The notes under the pieces are model-generated. The model saw only the letters and a program-made list of their open reading frames with translations, was not told where the DNA came from and did not search any database. This document shows, in pieces, positions 8,168 to 16,859 of a DNA stretch of 39,893 bases. Every line of letters starts with the position of its first letter. The stretch's first letter is position 1. The stretch comes from Bacteroidales bacterium. GTDB lineage: Bacteria; Bacteroidota; Bacteroidia; Bacteroidales; UBA932. The position numbers and the translations under genes were made by a program. The stretch is taken from assembly GCA_029010575.1 (NCBI GenBank), contig JAQXKS010000061.1, forward strand, positions 84,580-124,472, in the 5' to 3' direction.

Positions 8168-8506
8168 ATGGAAATAACTAATCCACAATACTTCGTGGAG
8201 CAGGTGAAGTATGCCCACGAGATAGGTGACAATACTCTTTTGGAATGCCTGGGAAGACTTGCGTACTACGAGTCCGGCAAATGCGAGGAACATCCAGATG
8301 GTTGGCCGTATGATGACTATCGTTATTGTAGTCAAATACGCCTCCATAAAGATTTTGATGAACATAGTTTCGTATGGTCGTGGACGGATCGTAACGGCAA
8401 ACTCATAATGAATGGTGGCCTGATATTTCACGGAACTCCGGGTTTCCCAGATACAAGCCATAGTGTGACATTAGACCGTGCATACGGTTGGCAAATTCAT
8501 ACATAG
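8168..8506 (+). CDS. DUF4120-like protein
   Basis: A 112-residue protein. The order EQVKYAHEIGDNTLLECLGRL, then GGLIFHGTP, then SVTLDRAYGWQIHT matches my memory of DUF4120, a family frequent on Bacteroides mobile elements and of unknown function. A central Cys/His-containing, Asp-rich stretch (GKCEEHPDGWPYDDYRYC) is present. It is followed after 12 bases by the next gene, with AGGAG upstream of that start. Confidence 0.65.
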   Translation: MEITNPQYFVEQVKYAHEIGDNTLLECLGRLAYYESGKCEEHPDGWPYDDYRYCSQIRLHKDFDEHSFVWSWTDRNGKLIMNGGLIFHGTPGFPDTSHSVTLDRAYGWQIHT

Positions 8507-8518
8507 GAGATAAACGCA

Positions 8519-8764
8519 ATGATACTTGCATTTTACGCGGTTGATAACTCACAAGGTTACAACCGCGATTCTTTTATGGGCATTAATGCGAACACCATTC
8601 TTGACCGGCTGGAGTTATTGCCGCCGGAGGAAGTGAGGTGCTATGATATGAGCAGATTTCAGGCAACGGAAGATTATCCAGCACTCAACGCCTTTGTTGA
8701 AGACTACAACAATGAGGAATTAGATAATAGCGGCTGGTGGTGTGTAGCAATAAAAACTGAATAA
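8519..8764 (+). CDS. small acidic hypothetical protein
   Basis: An 81-residue acidic protein (MILAFYAVDNSQ start) ending WWCVAIKTE. It has a good ribosome site (TAGGAGATAAACGCA) before its ATG, unusual here, and sits one base from the next gene. No family recognised. Confidence 0.6.
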   Translation: MILAFYAVDNSQGYNRDSFMGINANTILDRLELLPPEEVRCYDMSRFQATEDYPALNAFVEDYNNEELDNSGWWCVAIKTE

Positions 8765-8765
8765 T

Positions 8766-9059
8766 ATGACAAATCTTGAAATGCTCAAATGGGGCATCCA
8801 ACATATAGCCGAGAACCACGGCTTCCACGCAAGCGTGGATTGCTTGGAACAAGAAGGTGAGGTATGTATATGGGGTGGATGTAATGTGCCAACCCTTTCG
8901 GATGTTCAACTCTTATGCGAGGATCTGGGGATCGACAGAGAGTGCATCTACGCAGATGATGATTGCGGAATTGATGTGTTCATCACCCAGAGCTGGTACG
9001 ACAATAAAGCGCATCTCCCTTATAAAAAGGGTATGGAATTCTGGAGGCGCAACAACTAA
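8766..9059 (+). CDS. hypothetical protein, 97 residues
   Basis: The protein starts MTNLEMLKWGIQHIAEN and is acidic, with four to five Cys spread through it but no C-x2-C pair. It closes the 7.9-9.06 kb gene group. A repeated promoter-like block follows directly. Function unknown. Confidence 0.6.
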   Translation: MTNLEMLKWGIQHIAENHGFHASVDCLEQEGEVCIWGGCNVPTLSDVQLLCEDLGIDRECIYADDDCGIDVFITQSWYDNKAHLPYKKGMEFWRRNN

Positions 9060-9079
9060 AATGTTAAAAATTTTTCACG

Positions 9080-9117
9080 AAGTGGACAACTTTTCACTCC
9101 GTGGTTTTCTATTCTTA
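9080..9117 (+). promoter_or_regulatory. duplicated promoter-like block, copy 1
   Basis: AAGTGGACAACTTTTCACTCC (split here as AAGTGGACAAC and TTTTCACTCC, 9080-9100) recurs at 19452-19472. Each copy is followed by CTATTCTTA (here 9109-9117) and then a gene. The gap between the two parts is 8 bases here and 17 in the other copy, so the first part is more likely an operator or upstream element than a -35 box. Confidence 0.5.
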
Positions 9118-9137
9118 TTCAAAAGCAAGTAACCAAA

Positions 9138-10031
9138 ATGGAAACAAAATCATTCTTCGGCGAGCAGGGACTCAGCAGTACCCGCGCCAATCAAATCGCA
9201 GAACTCGCAGATCGTTATGCTGATAAGGCAAAATCCGAGATCGCAAATGTCAAATTCTACACAGAGGGTATCCGCATTCCGGGCGAGGAACCAATTACGG
9301 TTTCAGTAGGTGTGGATAGCGATAAATTTGCACACGCAGTCAATTGTCTGGAAGAAATCATCCAGTGCAACTCCCTCATCGCTTTCTTCAGGGAAGCCAT
9401 CAAGGAGAAGGAAGCACTCACAAAAGAAGCAAAGGCGTGGACTGATACGGAACACCGCAACGAACTGGCTGCAAAGCGTGCGGCCCTCGTTAAGCCGGTG
9501 TGTGTAGCCGCTATTACCGAAGACGATGTAAAGCGTGGCTGGAGTGTAGGAGAACAGGAGAAATTCCTGTCCCTCCAGACCGAGTGTTCCGTGTACGGCA
9601 AGTTCATACACAAGGACGGAGCATTGGACTTTGCCCGCAAAGACTTGCTGGATAAGATGCGTAACCCTCGCATCGTAAAGGGTGAGGGCCGGGACATAAC
9701 GGTGACGGAGTTCGCCCCATCGGTAGATTTCGAACTTGTTGATGAGGTCTTCCAGAAACTTCAGGCAACTTGGAGAGAAAAGCAGGGAGAACTCAACGGA
9801 ATGAAGAAGAAGATTGAGGATGCCATCTTGAAGGACTCGCTGGATAAGATAGACACTTACAATATGGAACTCACCCAGTACAACAACGCAAAGAAGGCCC
9901 TTGACCGCGAGGAAGAGGAAATCGTGTGTGCAGAGGTCAAGAAACGCGCCGAGTTGCTGGAGAATGTCCAGAACCTCAAAATCGTTGTGCCGAAGAGATT
10001 GCAGGGAATATTCGATAAGTTGACGAAATAA
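9138..10031 (+). CDS. coiled-coil hypothetical protein, 297 residues
   Basis: The protein starts METKSFFGEQGLSSTRANQIAEL. Residues 80-125 and 205-275 are highly charged and likely coiled coil. Codon choice is more biased toward C/G-ending codons than in neighbouring small genes, consistent with higher expression, and it has its own promoter-like block. It could be a structural or single-strand-handling phage protein; I cannot assign a family. Confidence 0.65.
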   Translation: METKSFFGEQGLSSTRANQIAELADRYADKAKSEIANVKFYTEGIRIPGEEPITVSVGVDSDKFAHAVNCLEEIIQCNSLIAFFREAIKEKEALTKEAKAWTDTEHRNELAAKRAALVKPVCVAAITEDDVKRGWSVGEQEKFLSLQTECSVYGKFIHKDGALDFARKDLLDKMRNPRIVKGEGRDITVTEFAPSVDFELVDEVFQKLQATWREKQGELNGMKKKIEDAILKDSLDKIDTYNMELTQYNNAKKALDREEEEIVCAEVKKRAELLENVQNLKIVVPKRLQGIFDKLTK

Positions 10032-10313
10032 TTTGTTTTGCCAAATCAGCTAAGCGTGGTACAGAGGGATAAGCCCGAATCTACGCTGAATGTCTGGGAG
10101 AATTATGCCAATAGTGCTAATTGCACAGCTAAAGACAATATTAATTTAATTCAACAATTGCTTCAGCCTCAAAATAAACGACTCTAAGATGGTGGAATAA
10201 TCCGGAGAGTTTTGTTCTTGTTCTTGCCTGAGGGTGGAGGTTCTTGCTCTTGATATTGTTTTTGCTTTGTCGCGTAATTCTTCCAGACAAGTTGATTTTT
10301 AATATTCTCAGAT
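10032..10313 (+). other. gene-free stretch with weak secondary structure
   Basis: About 280 bases with no credible gene. A small nested stem is visible at 10053-10087 (AGCGT...ACGCT enclosing GGG-ATAAG-CCC). The second half is T-rich (TTTTGTTCTTGTTCTTGCC). It could be a 3' UTR plus leader or a small RNA; there is not enough to call either. Confidence 0.35.
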
Positions 10314-10466
10314 ATGGGCAGCGTAATTGTTTACTATCACTACAGTAACGGTATCAGGTATGCCGGTACTCATTGCAAGATATTGCCTTCCAGGGAGAGA
10401 GCGAGGGCGTGGATAAGGTGGATGGAGGCAAATATGACTGGGTTTGTATTTGATGAAATGCAGTAG
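10314..10466 (+). CDS. 50-residue hypothetical protein
   Basis: ATG 10314 to TAG encodes MGSVIVYYHYSNGIRYAG and onward, ending FVFDEMQ: an aromatic beta-type start and a basic Arg/Trp helix (RERARAWIRWMEAN). The next gene begins five bases after the stop. Function unknown. Confidence 0.5.
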   Translation: MGSVIVYYHYSNGIRYAGTHCKILPSRERARAWIRWMEANMTGFVFDEMQ

Positions 10467-10470
10467 AATT

Positions 10471-10671
10471 ATGGAAATCACACTTGAAATAAAGGATAGA
10501 AAAGAATTGTCCGAACTGACTTGGCTCCTTTTCGCAGGTGTATGCTACACCGAACAGTCCGCGATAAAAGGTGGGTTCTCTAAGGCACAAAAACTTAGAA
10601 GTGCCCGACTGCAAAGAAAACTAATGAAGCAACTTAAAAAACAGATACGGCCATGGATCCAAAAGAGTTAA
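10471..10671 (+). CDS. small basic helical protein
   Basis: From ATG 10471 it encodes 66 residues (MEITLEIKDRKELSELTWLLFAG). The second half is Lys/Arg-rich (KLRSARLQRKLMKQLKKQ). The earlier in-frame ATG at 10444 overlaps the previous gene. It could be a DNA- or RNA-binding peptide; function unknown. Confidence 0.5.
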   Translation: MEITLEIKDRKELSELTWLLFAGVCYTEQSAIKGGFSKAQKLRSARLQRKLMKQLKKQIRPWIQKS

Positions 10672-11042
10672 GAATTCCCCTCGATATAGAGAATATATGC
10701 GAGGCCGAAGACGCTGCTTGGGTACTCAATTATGAGCAGATAGTAAAATGCGAAGAATTTATGCGCCAACTCATACGCAACTGGTTCTCACACTTTACAG
10801 AGGGCCACGATGAGAGCTGCCCAATAGATGTCGAAATATGCCCAGATCAGAATGGTCACGATGGGGTTTGCGGACTGAGTTCGCTTGAAATGCCTTGGTG
10901 CATAGGTCTATTTCAGATTCCTGGTGAGGGTACGATATGGTTTATGTGGGAAGGTGGCAGGTGTCAGGAACTTGACGATATGCCTACCTGGGAGCAGATG
11001 GAAATAATGCGTGATCTTGAACGATTTTATGAGAGAGGTTAG
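10653..11042 (+). CDS. acidic Trp/Cys-containing hypothetical protein
   Basis: A 129-residue protein of strongly acidic character with several Trp and Cys (DESCPIDVEICPDQNGHDG; MPWCIGLFQIPGEGTIWFMW). It overlaps the preceding gene by 19 bases. The composition is typical of the acidic protein train to its right. No family recognised. Confidence 0.6.
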   Translation: MDPKELRIPLDIENICEAEDAAWVLNYEQIVKCEEFMRQLIRNWFSHFTEGHDESCPIDVEICPDQNGHDGVCGLSSLEMPWCIGLFQIPGEGTIWFMWEGGRCQELDDMPTWEQMEIMRDLERFYERG

Positions 11043-11045
11043 ATT

Positions 11046-11234
11046 ATGGGACTTATTACGATTTACTTCAAGCCATACACATTTCAGGAAGCGGGCGATA
11101 ATTATAAAGGTACAGAATATTTCAAGGATATGAAATGTAAAATCCCTATGTGTCGTGATCCTTGGGTGTGCCACCGTAAAAATCATATTGCCATTATCAA
11201 TGGATGGCGTTTTAATGCAATAAAAGTCAACTAA
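11046..11234 (+). CDS. short hypothetical protein
   Basis: A 62-residue basic protein, MGLITIYFKPYTFQEAG start, with two Cys near residues 37 and 45. It lies three bases after the previous stop and one base before the next ATG, which supports co-translation. Function unknown. Confidence 0.5.
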   Translation: MGLITIYFKPYTFQEAGDNYKGTEYFKDMKCKIPMCRDPWVCHRKNHIAIINGWRFNAIKVN

Positions 11235-11235
11235 A

Positions 11236-11574
11236 ATGAAAACATATCAAGAAATGAAAGCGGCATTCGACCAGATTCGTGATGACGCTATGGCTTTCAT
11301 TCAAGAATATATGGAAGCACACGCTGGTAAGGATGCCGACTTTGTTGAACATTCTTACACATGGATACCAGTTGTATTTGACTGTGCCACTTGCGATGGT
11401 GAAATCGCCACCTGTGACTGTATCTATATGAGAAATGGAGATGTCTATATAGACTATTCCAATTCATATATGAACGGAACTTGCAAATTAAAAAATGTGC
11501 CTACAGAAGCATTGCTGGACATTATAGATAGTTTGGATGAATGCTTATTTGAAAATGTAGAAGATGAAGATTAG
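11236..11574 (+). CDS. acidic hypothetical protein, 112 residues
   Basis: The protein starts MKTYQEMKAAFDQIRDDAM and contains a Cys cluster (DCATCDGEIATCDC), a possible metal or disulphide site. Both ends are acidic (DIIDSLDECLFENVEDED). It is in the tightly spaced gene train. Function unknown. Confidence 0.6.
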   Translation: MKTYQEMKAAFDQIRDDAMAFIQEYMEAHAGKDADFVEHSYTWIPVVFDCATCDGEIATCDCIYMRNGDVYIDYSNSYMNGTCKLKNVPTEALLDIIDSLDECLFENVEDED

Positions 11575-11591
11575 GATTAAGAGGGACTGAT

Positions 11592-11954
11592 ATGGCACTT
11601 ACATACAACGGAACCACAATAGGTACAATCGTCATTAAGCAAGGCTATGACGATATTGAGCGCAAGTTTACCATCCAGATACGCCAGGGCAACTGCCTTG
11701 CCGTTCTCATTCATGTCAGGAAATCTACTCCGGAAGAACTTGAAAAACATCCAAATGGTAGATATTTTCACATTCTCTACACTTTCTTTGGTGATGAACA
11801 GCACCTGAAGAATATGCTCAAAAATGAAGGAACCGTACTGTTTGACAAGGTGGTTAGCATCAAGCTAAATATGTTCTACAAAGAGAATTACACCCTTCTC
11901 AAATACTTCGTCCTTTCAGGATTCAAAGTTACCTGTTTTTATAAAAAAGTATAA
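11592..11954 (+). CDS. hypothetical protein, 120 residues
   Basis: The protein starts MALTYNGTTIGTIVIKQGYDD; it is predicted largely beta in the first half, with a basic, aromatic C-terminus. A ribosome-site-like GAGGGA precedes the ATG. No recognisable family or motif. Confidence 0.55.
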   Translation: MALTYNGTTIGTIVIKQGYDDIERKFTIQIRQGNCLAVLIHVRKSTPEELEKHPNGRYFHILYTFFGDEQHLKNMLKNEGTVLFDKVVSIKLNMFYKENYTLLKYFVLSGFKVTCFYKKV

Positions 11955-11960
11955 ACTCTT

Positions 11961-12278
11961 ATGAAAAAGATAAAGCAAGCAATTCACCGCTGGATTCTTC
12001 GGCGTGTGGCAAAGAAATACGGGTATGAAATCGTAAATGCCTGGATATTCTTCACATTCAATTATTCCTTCCCAGGAGGTAATCCAAAAGTATGGATGGA
12101 GAATGAGTATGGCAAGTGTATGGGAGATCACTTCTACGGAAAGTTTGATTACCTCTATGAGAAATATGGGAGTCATGCGGTTATGGGGATGTTTTGGTGT
12201 GAACTGGGCATACCGTACAGAAAGCAACTCTTTGAATTTTTCCGCACTTATTACGCAAACCCTCAATACTTCAAATAG
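11961..12278 (+). CDS. hypothetical protein, 105 residues
   Basis: It starts with a basic helix (MKKIKQAIHRWILRRVAKKYG) followed by aromatic-rich sequence. The amphipathic basic start could contact membrane or nucleic acid. It ends one base before the next gene. Function unknown. Confidence 0.55.
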   Translation: MKKIKQAIHRWILRRVAKKYGYEIVNAWIFFTFNYSFPGGNPKVWMENEYGKCMGDHFYGKFDYLYEKYGSHAVMGMFWCELGIPYRKQLFEFFRTYYANPQYFK

Positions 12279-12279
12279 T

Positions 12280-12510
12280 ATGGACACAAATATTGAAATC
12301 AAGTCTATCACAGCTGATGTTGTTGTGTTAGATTACGCCTCTGGAAGCGTTGATTTTATCGAACTTCCAATTGGAGTAAAAGAAAGCGAGGATATTGAAG
12401 ATTATCTGACCGAAACGCTTGGGTATCGTATGTCTGACATTTACTGGATGGGTGCTTCCAATTCCGGGGAATTCCCAGTGCATTTTGAAAGGAGTTGCGA
12501 CTATGATTGA
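12280..12510 (+). CDS. small acidic hypothetical protein
   Basis: From ATG 12280 it encodes 76 residues (MDTNIEIKSITADVVVLDY). A longer frame from 12037 lies over the preceding gene and is rejected. The 3' end overlaps the next start by eight bases, and the short beta-rich acidic pattern resembles the following protein. Both contain a stretch of the type E-D/E-E/D-L/I-x-x-F/Y-L, so they may be distant relatives. Confidence 0.55.
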   Translation: MDTNIEIKSITADVVVLDYASGSVDFIELPIGVKESEDIEDYLTETLGYRMSDIYWMGASNSGEFPVHFERSCDYD

Positions 12511-12712
12511 AGTAAGAATTTTTAATATTGATTGGGATACCGACAACGAGGTCATTCCAGAACTTCCAACAGAAATTAATGTTGAGTTATCTGAACCGTT
12601 AGGATTCAGCATAAAAGACGAGGAAGAATTAGCTAATTTTCTTTCCGACTATATATCTGACACTTACGGCTTTTGTCACTTTGGATTTGATTATAAAATT
12701 ATCTCAAAATGA
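12503..12712 (+). CDS. small acidic hypothetical protein
   Basis: A 69-residue protein (MIEVRIFNIDWDTDNEVIP) whose start overlaps the previous stop; its own stop overlaps the next ATG (ATGA). Sequence around KDEEELANFLSDYISDTYGF resembles ESEDIEDYLTETLGYRM in the preceding protein, suggesting a tandem duplication that has diverged. Confidence 0.55.
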   Translation: MIEVRIFNIDWDTDNEVIPELPTEINVELSEPLGFSIKDEEELANFLSDYISDTYGFCHFGFDYKIISK

Positions 12713-13836
12713 AAACAGTTTACAGCATTTATAAAGACGGCCAGCTCTTCACAAAACAAGTATTCAATAATATCGGAGATGCTAAGCAATATATAGATGA
12801 GATGATTCATTCCCTTTTCCCCGTCTTGGGACTGGATGCAGTCGAAGAACAGGTTGAAGAATGTGACTGGAGGAATTATGTGAGTGATTCATACGACTTG
12901 TACTTTGTCGATTATCGAGATAATCTGGATGCGAGTTTCAAAGAACTGAACGCTTGCATTCAAAAGAATGAGTTATATCCGTTGAGTGAACATCTGGATG
13001 AATGGTGGGAGTGCCCAGAGAGTTATGAACTTGGGCAAATCCGTGCCAGGATGACTGAGGACGGATTTGAGGAAGAGTTTGAGGCTCACGAAGATGAAAT
13101 CCGTGAATGGCTCTGGGAACACGATAAAAGCGAACCTATCAAGGATTTGATAAGGAATACTACAACTCTGGCCCTCTATTATGACCTTGGGTATAATGCT
13201 GACGGATGGCACGAGGCTTTCATGTGCACCCCTTGGCGTAACACATCAGAAAAACAGGAAGTGGCTAATATCCGCAGAATTCTTGGCATCAAGAAAGGTA
13301 GCCCTGAAGATAAGGTGCTGGCTGGAATCGTGGCAAATGCAAGCTATGGTGGAAATCTTCGTATCTATTTTCCGATGGATGACTTCTTTTCAATGCTCAC
13401 CTACGATAACGATAAAGATTTTCAGACAATCCGTTTTGATGGCATATTCCCGATTGGCATTATTGATACCGTTCAAGGCTCAGGTTGGTATGAAGAAATC
13501 GAAATCCATAAGGAATTTCCATTCAAGCGTGAGAACTTAATATTCTCAAAATGTGACCATTACAGTCTGGAAAGTATTTATGGACATTTTGATGATTGGG
13601 CAAAAAATTTCCCGATGCCGACCTTTCTGAAGCGTAAGCCTACCAGCAAGCGTGTATTGAAAGAGTCTGAAAGCTCAAAGGAATTGAAGCTTCAGGCCGA
13701 GTATGATGCTACTTTCAAGGCTGGGAGCTGTACTTTTGGCGATACCGATATGAGCCGACATAGAGATGTTTACTATGACAATAATATCCCATGTGGATGG
13801 CATTGCCCTCATTGTGGACAGTTTTGGATTGATTAA
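12709..13836 (+). CDS. large acidic protein with C-terminal zinc-ribbon-like end
   Basis: A 375-residue protein, the largest of the acidic train. The first 150 residues are very acidic. Residues 195-300 look alpha/beta. The C-terminus ends GWHCPHCGQFWID, half of a zinc ribbon; a further Cys lies upstream (GSCTFGDTDMSRH), so C, H, C and H/C ligands could form a site. ATGA coupling with the previous gene. No enzymatic motif recognised. Confidence 0.6.
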   Translation: MKTVYSIYKDGQLFTKQVFNNIGDAKQYIDEMIHSLFPVLGLDAVEEQVEECDWRNYVSDSYDLYFVDYRDNLDASFKELNACIQKNELYPLSEHLDEWWECPESYELGQIRARMTEDGFEEEFEAHEDEIREWLWEHDKSEPIKDLIRNTTTLALYYDLGYNADGWHEAFMCTPWRNTSEKQEVANIRRILGIKKGSPEDKVLAGIVANASYGGNLRIYFPMDDFFSMLTYDNDKDFQTIRFDGIFPIGIIDTVQGSGWYEEIEIHKEFPFKRENLIFSKCDHYSLESIYGHFDDWAKNFPMPTFLKRKPTSKRVLKESESSKELKLQAEYDATFKAGSCTFGDTDMSRHRDVYYDNNIPCGWHCPHCGQFWID

Positions 13837-13848
13837 TAATTTACTGAT

Positions 13849-14496
13849 ATGAAAATACCGACAATCAAAGAGGTGGCCGATTTTCTGAAAGAGGCTACAG
13901 AAGGCATGTTGGCAAGGGAGCAAGAGGAAGTAACTTATCACCTGGCCCTTACCGATAAGGTTGCAATCGTTGTAGCGTGGGAGCCTGGCTATGATCCGGA
14001 AGATGCCAAAACTAATAAGTATATCGCTGAAGATGGGTGGGGCATCAACTGGAGCCTCCGTTTGAGAGATTCCAGTTATTTCACGAATGACTGGGATTAT
14101 CTCAACGAAATGGCGGGCATAACCATTTACGAAGGTGAAGAGGAAGACGGTTTTATCGGTTTGGCTGAAGAAATTATGGAAATGGCTGATGATTTCCATT
14201 ATCTGTATCCATCTATCTGGATTAAACTTCCAGACGGTCGTGAGGTAGATTTATTGGATGATGCCTACTATGTCAGCAAGGATGATGAACTTCGTAATGA
14301 AAAGCGTGACCTCACCGAATTATGGTGGTATTATCATGGCTGGAACTACGATGGCGGTGAAACCAAGGAAACCCTTCGCACTTGGGCCTCTCATCTTGCT
14401 CATTACTACGGAGATTATGATGAGGACTTTCAGCAATTCGTAAGCGTGGATGCCCTTACCGAAATAATTTTCAATGCCTTAATCAAGGAGGACTGA
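13849..14496 (+). CDS. acidic hypothetical protein, 215 residues
   Basis: It starts MKIPTIKEVADFLKEATEG. It is strongly acidic, with many Trp and Tyr (TELWWYYHGWNYDGGETKE), a composition also seen in DNA-mimic antirestriction proteins, though composition alone proves nothing. It follows 12 bases after the previous stop and is two bases before the next ATG. Confidence 0.6.
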   Translation: MKIPTIKEVADFLKEATEGMLAREQEEVTYHLALTDKVAIVVAWEPGYDPEDAKTNKYIAEDGWGINWSLRLRDSSYFTNDWDYLNEMAGITIYEGEEEDGFIGLAEEIMEMADDFHYLYPSIWIKLPDGREVDLLDDAYYVSKDDELRNEKRDLTELWWYYHGWNYDGGETKETLRTWASHLAHYYGDYDEDFQQFVSVDALTEIIFNALIKED

Positions 14497-14498
14497 GT

Positions 14499-15074
14499 AT
14501 GAAAGAATCTCGTAAACAAATCTTTGATGATAAAGAATACAAGGTTCATGTTTTCTGGGGAACTGAACTCGCAAGTGCCGTGGAAGAAGGTGACTTTGAG
14601 GAAGCGATACGAGCCTTGAACAATGAAGTTGTGGAACATACTGAAAGGGTATTTTACACAAAAGAAGAGCGAGACGCTTACCTTCAGGGTATCAAAGATG
14701 CAGATGGTTGGGAGAAACATTATGTTTATCCAGTGAGTTATGGTGAACCTTTATGGATTCCCAAAGAAGGAAGCAGGGTGCGTTTCATTATGCTTGCTCA
14801 AATGCCCAGTTATATAATTCCCGTAGTTTGTGGTGTAATTACTCCAGAAGAGTATGTAGATTATTACGGCCCTGAAGGGCAGGAAGACATCGATAACTAT
14901 GCGAAATGGGCAAGAGAAGAGTTGGAGCCTTTGCTGCATTCTAATGAACACGAAATTTCCTTTACATACCTGGAGAATGGTGCAGAAAACCCAGACAGTT
15001 ATTTCACTCATTTCCCAATTTTCGGCAAAGCGTGTGATGTTATTCCTATGCTAATTTTTGCGTTCCATGACTGA
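14499..15074 (+). CDS. acidic hypothetical protein, 191 residues
   Basis: It starts MKESRKQIFDDKEYKVHVFWG. Residues 45-75 are a charged helix; the remainder is mixed alpha/beta and acidic. Its stop overlaps the next start by eight bases, implying translational coupling. No family recognised. Confidence 0.6.
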   Translation: MKESRKQIFDDKEYKVHVFWGTELASAVEEGDFEEAIRALNNEVVEHTERVFYTKEERDAYLQGIKDADGWEKHYVYPVSYGEPLWIPKEGSRVRFIMLAQMPSYIIPVVCGVITPEEYVDYYGPEGQEDIDNYAKWAREELEPLLHSNEHEISFTYLENGAENPDSYFTHFPIFGKACDVIPMLIFAFHD

Positions 15075-15423
15075 CAACCTTTTCCCCGCCCTAATAGACA
15101 ACAAAAATGTCTGTATGGCTGATCTGGGTGGCTGGCTGGGAGATGGATTTGACATCACTGCTTACTACTACGGAGAACACAAGTGCGCCTTCTATCGCAA
15201 CGGATTGCTTTGGGAGGGCACTTGGAATTCTGCTTCCAACATTCTGAGACTGACGCTGAAGGAATTCGGCAAAGACGAAGCCTTCCAGGAAATGTATCAG
15301 AATGTACTCCACGAAGTCGGCCTTTTGACCGATGGTTTGGTTGCTACCGCAAGTGAGAATATTCTTGCAAACGGTATCCAGCAACTCGTTATTGAATTCT
15401 ACTGGGATGAAAATGAAATGTAA
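15067..15423 (+). CDS. hypothetical protein, 118 residues
   Basis: Start chosen at ATG 15067 (MTDNLFPALIDNKNVCMADLGG); an ATG at 15058 is three codons upstream. The protein is acidic with a compact alpha/beta pattern and no metal site. It is one base from the next gene. Function unknown. Confidence 0.55.
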   Translation: MTDNLFPALIDNKNVCMADLGGWLGDGFDITAYYYGEHKCAFYRNGLLWEGTWNSASNILRLTLKEFGKDEAFQEMYQNVLHEVGLLTDGLVATASENILANGIQQLVIEFYWDENEM

Positions 15424-15424
15424 T

Positions 15425-16012
15425 ATGAAGTACACAGTCGATGAAAACCTGAGCAATTTCAAGTTTTGGTCAGGGGCAAAAGACCGAGCCGAGTTATTGA
15501 CCGGCTCCCAACTTGACGAGATCGGCGAGGCTTTGGAGAGGGAGTATGCAGACGGGGAGAAACTGCCTACCGATACTGAAATCAATGACCTTTTCTGGTT
15601 TGACTTTGAGTATGTATGCGGACTTATTGGCCTTATGTATAAGGAAGACGGGGATGTGTACGACTCAGACAGCTGGAAAGAACACGCTGAAGAGGTTATC
15701 CAAAAGGCATACGAAAACACAGAGGGTGTCGCATTTCTCCACGATGTATTTTGGGATGGATTTGCTGATGAGACCGATTTGGATGAGTTGAATTCAGATG
15801 GCGAAATCCGCGAAGAATTCCAGGATTATGTGCAAGATAATTATGCTGACCGAGCAGCTGATGTGTTGGAAGAAAAGATACCGTTCATTCCAGAAGAAGC
15901 GCGTGAGGATTTCATTGCCGGTGACTGGGATATGAATGCTTCTGATGACTTCAACGAGGCTCTTTTCTTTCACTGGTGGGATAAACATCAAGACGAATAC
16001 AAGGAGGACTAA
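15425..16012 (+). CDS. very acidic protein, phage-recurrent N-terminal domain
   Basis: From ATG 15425 it encodes 195 residues. The start, MKYTVDENLSNFKFWSGAKD followed by LTGSQLDEIGEALE and DTEINDLFWFDFEYV, resembles a short domain I recall in many hypothetical proteins of gut phages and conjugative elements; I know no function for it. The rest is extraordinarily rich in Asp and Glu. The frame from 15332 upstream lies over the preceding gene and is not used. Confidence 0.6.
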   Translation: MKYTVDENLSNFKFWSGAKDRAELLTGSQLDEIGEALEREYADGEKLPTDTEINDLFWFDFEYVCGLIGLMYKEDGDVYDSDSWKEHAEEVIQKAYENTEGVAFLHDVFWDGFADETDLDELNSDGEIREEFQDYVQDNYADRAADVLEEKIPFIPEEAREDFIAGDWDMNASDDFNEALFFHWWDKHQDEYKED

Positions 16013-16014
16013 TT

Positions 16015-16446
16015 ATGGAACAAGAAAAAATTATAGGTTTCAATGAGTATTGTCAGCAATATATCGCTGAACATATTCACGAATACACCGACCAGACGCA
16101 TTACATGTGCGATCTCGGCAATACACTCACTGAAGGCCCTAATTACGATGGGACTTTGACATACTGGACTAAAAAGGCTATAGAATACTTGGGAGAGTGG
16201 TTCTATGAGGCCGGTCAGTATTGGCAGTATGAGAAGGATAACTTCGGTGAGGTTTACCACAACCCCTTTGAAAATCCGGAAGCCTATATGGTTTGTATGG
16301 TCATCGAGGGCGTAAACGATATTATTTCTCAGTGCAGTTTCATTTGGGAAAACTGGAATGAGGAAGTAGAACTGACCGATGAAATTGCGGATCAGATATG
16401 TAAAGAGATTTTTGAAAATAACTATCAAGTTCGTTGGGCAGAATGA
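16015..16446 (+). CDS. acidic hypothetical protein, 143 residues
   Basis: MEQEKIIGFNEYCQQYIAEH start; Trp/Tyr-rich acidic middle (YLGEWFYEAGQYWQYEKD). The stop overlaps the next ATG in an ATGA. Part of the coupled acidic train; no family recognised. Confidence 0.6.
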   Translation: MEQEKIIGFNEYCQQYIAEHIHEYTDQTHYMCDLGNTLTEGPNYDGTLTYWTKKAIEYLGEWFYEAGQYWQYEKDNFGEVYHNPFENPEAYMVCMVIEGVNDIISQCSFIWENWNEEVELTDEIADQICKEIFENNYQVRWAE

Positions 16447-16859
16447 AACAGAAAATAACTGAACTGTCACACAATGACCTGGTAAATATCTTATCCACCG
16501 CGTTATATGGTTGCGATTATTTGAGCGCATCTTATGACCACGATTTCTATAACAATCTCAATGATTCTCAGAAGCAAGGCAATTGCTTTGAGGATGCGCT
16601 GGCCGATGTTCTTCTGAATGGAGGTGCTATTACAATTATCGACTATTATGCTGAGGGCGATGTGAATGGTAAGAAGGGTAAGCTGATAGATGATGACAAT
16701 GCCGAATACACGCTAACCCTCCAGGATTTTCTGGATGGATGTAGTACGAGAGAGGGCCATCGTTATGCGGTGGAACTCTTGGTCGAAGAGGATGGTGACT
16801 ACTACACCGCCAATAACCTATTACAAATCATAATGTTTGGAGAAGTAATCTATGGCTAA
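16443..16859 (+). CDS. acidic hypothetical protein, 138 residues
   Basis: From ATG 16443 (MKQKITELSHNDLVNILSTA). Helical first half, then a segment (GKLIDDDNAEYTLTLQDFLDG) of beta type. Overlaps both neighbours by a few bases. Function unknown. Confidence 0.6.
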   Translation: MKQKITELSHNDLVNILSTALYGCDYLSASYDHDFYNNLNDSQKQGNCFEDALADVLLNGGAITIIDYYAEGDVNGKKGKLIDDDNAEYTLTLQDFLDGCSTREGHRYAVELLVEEDGDYYTANNLLQIIMFGEVIYG

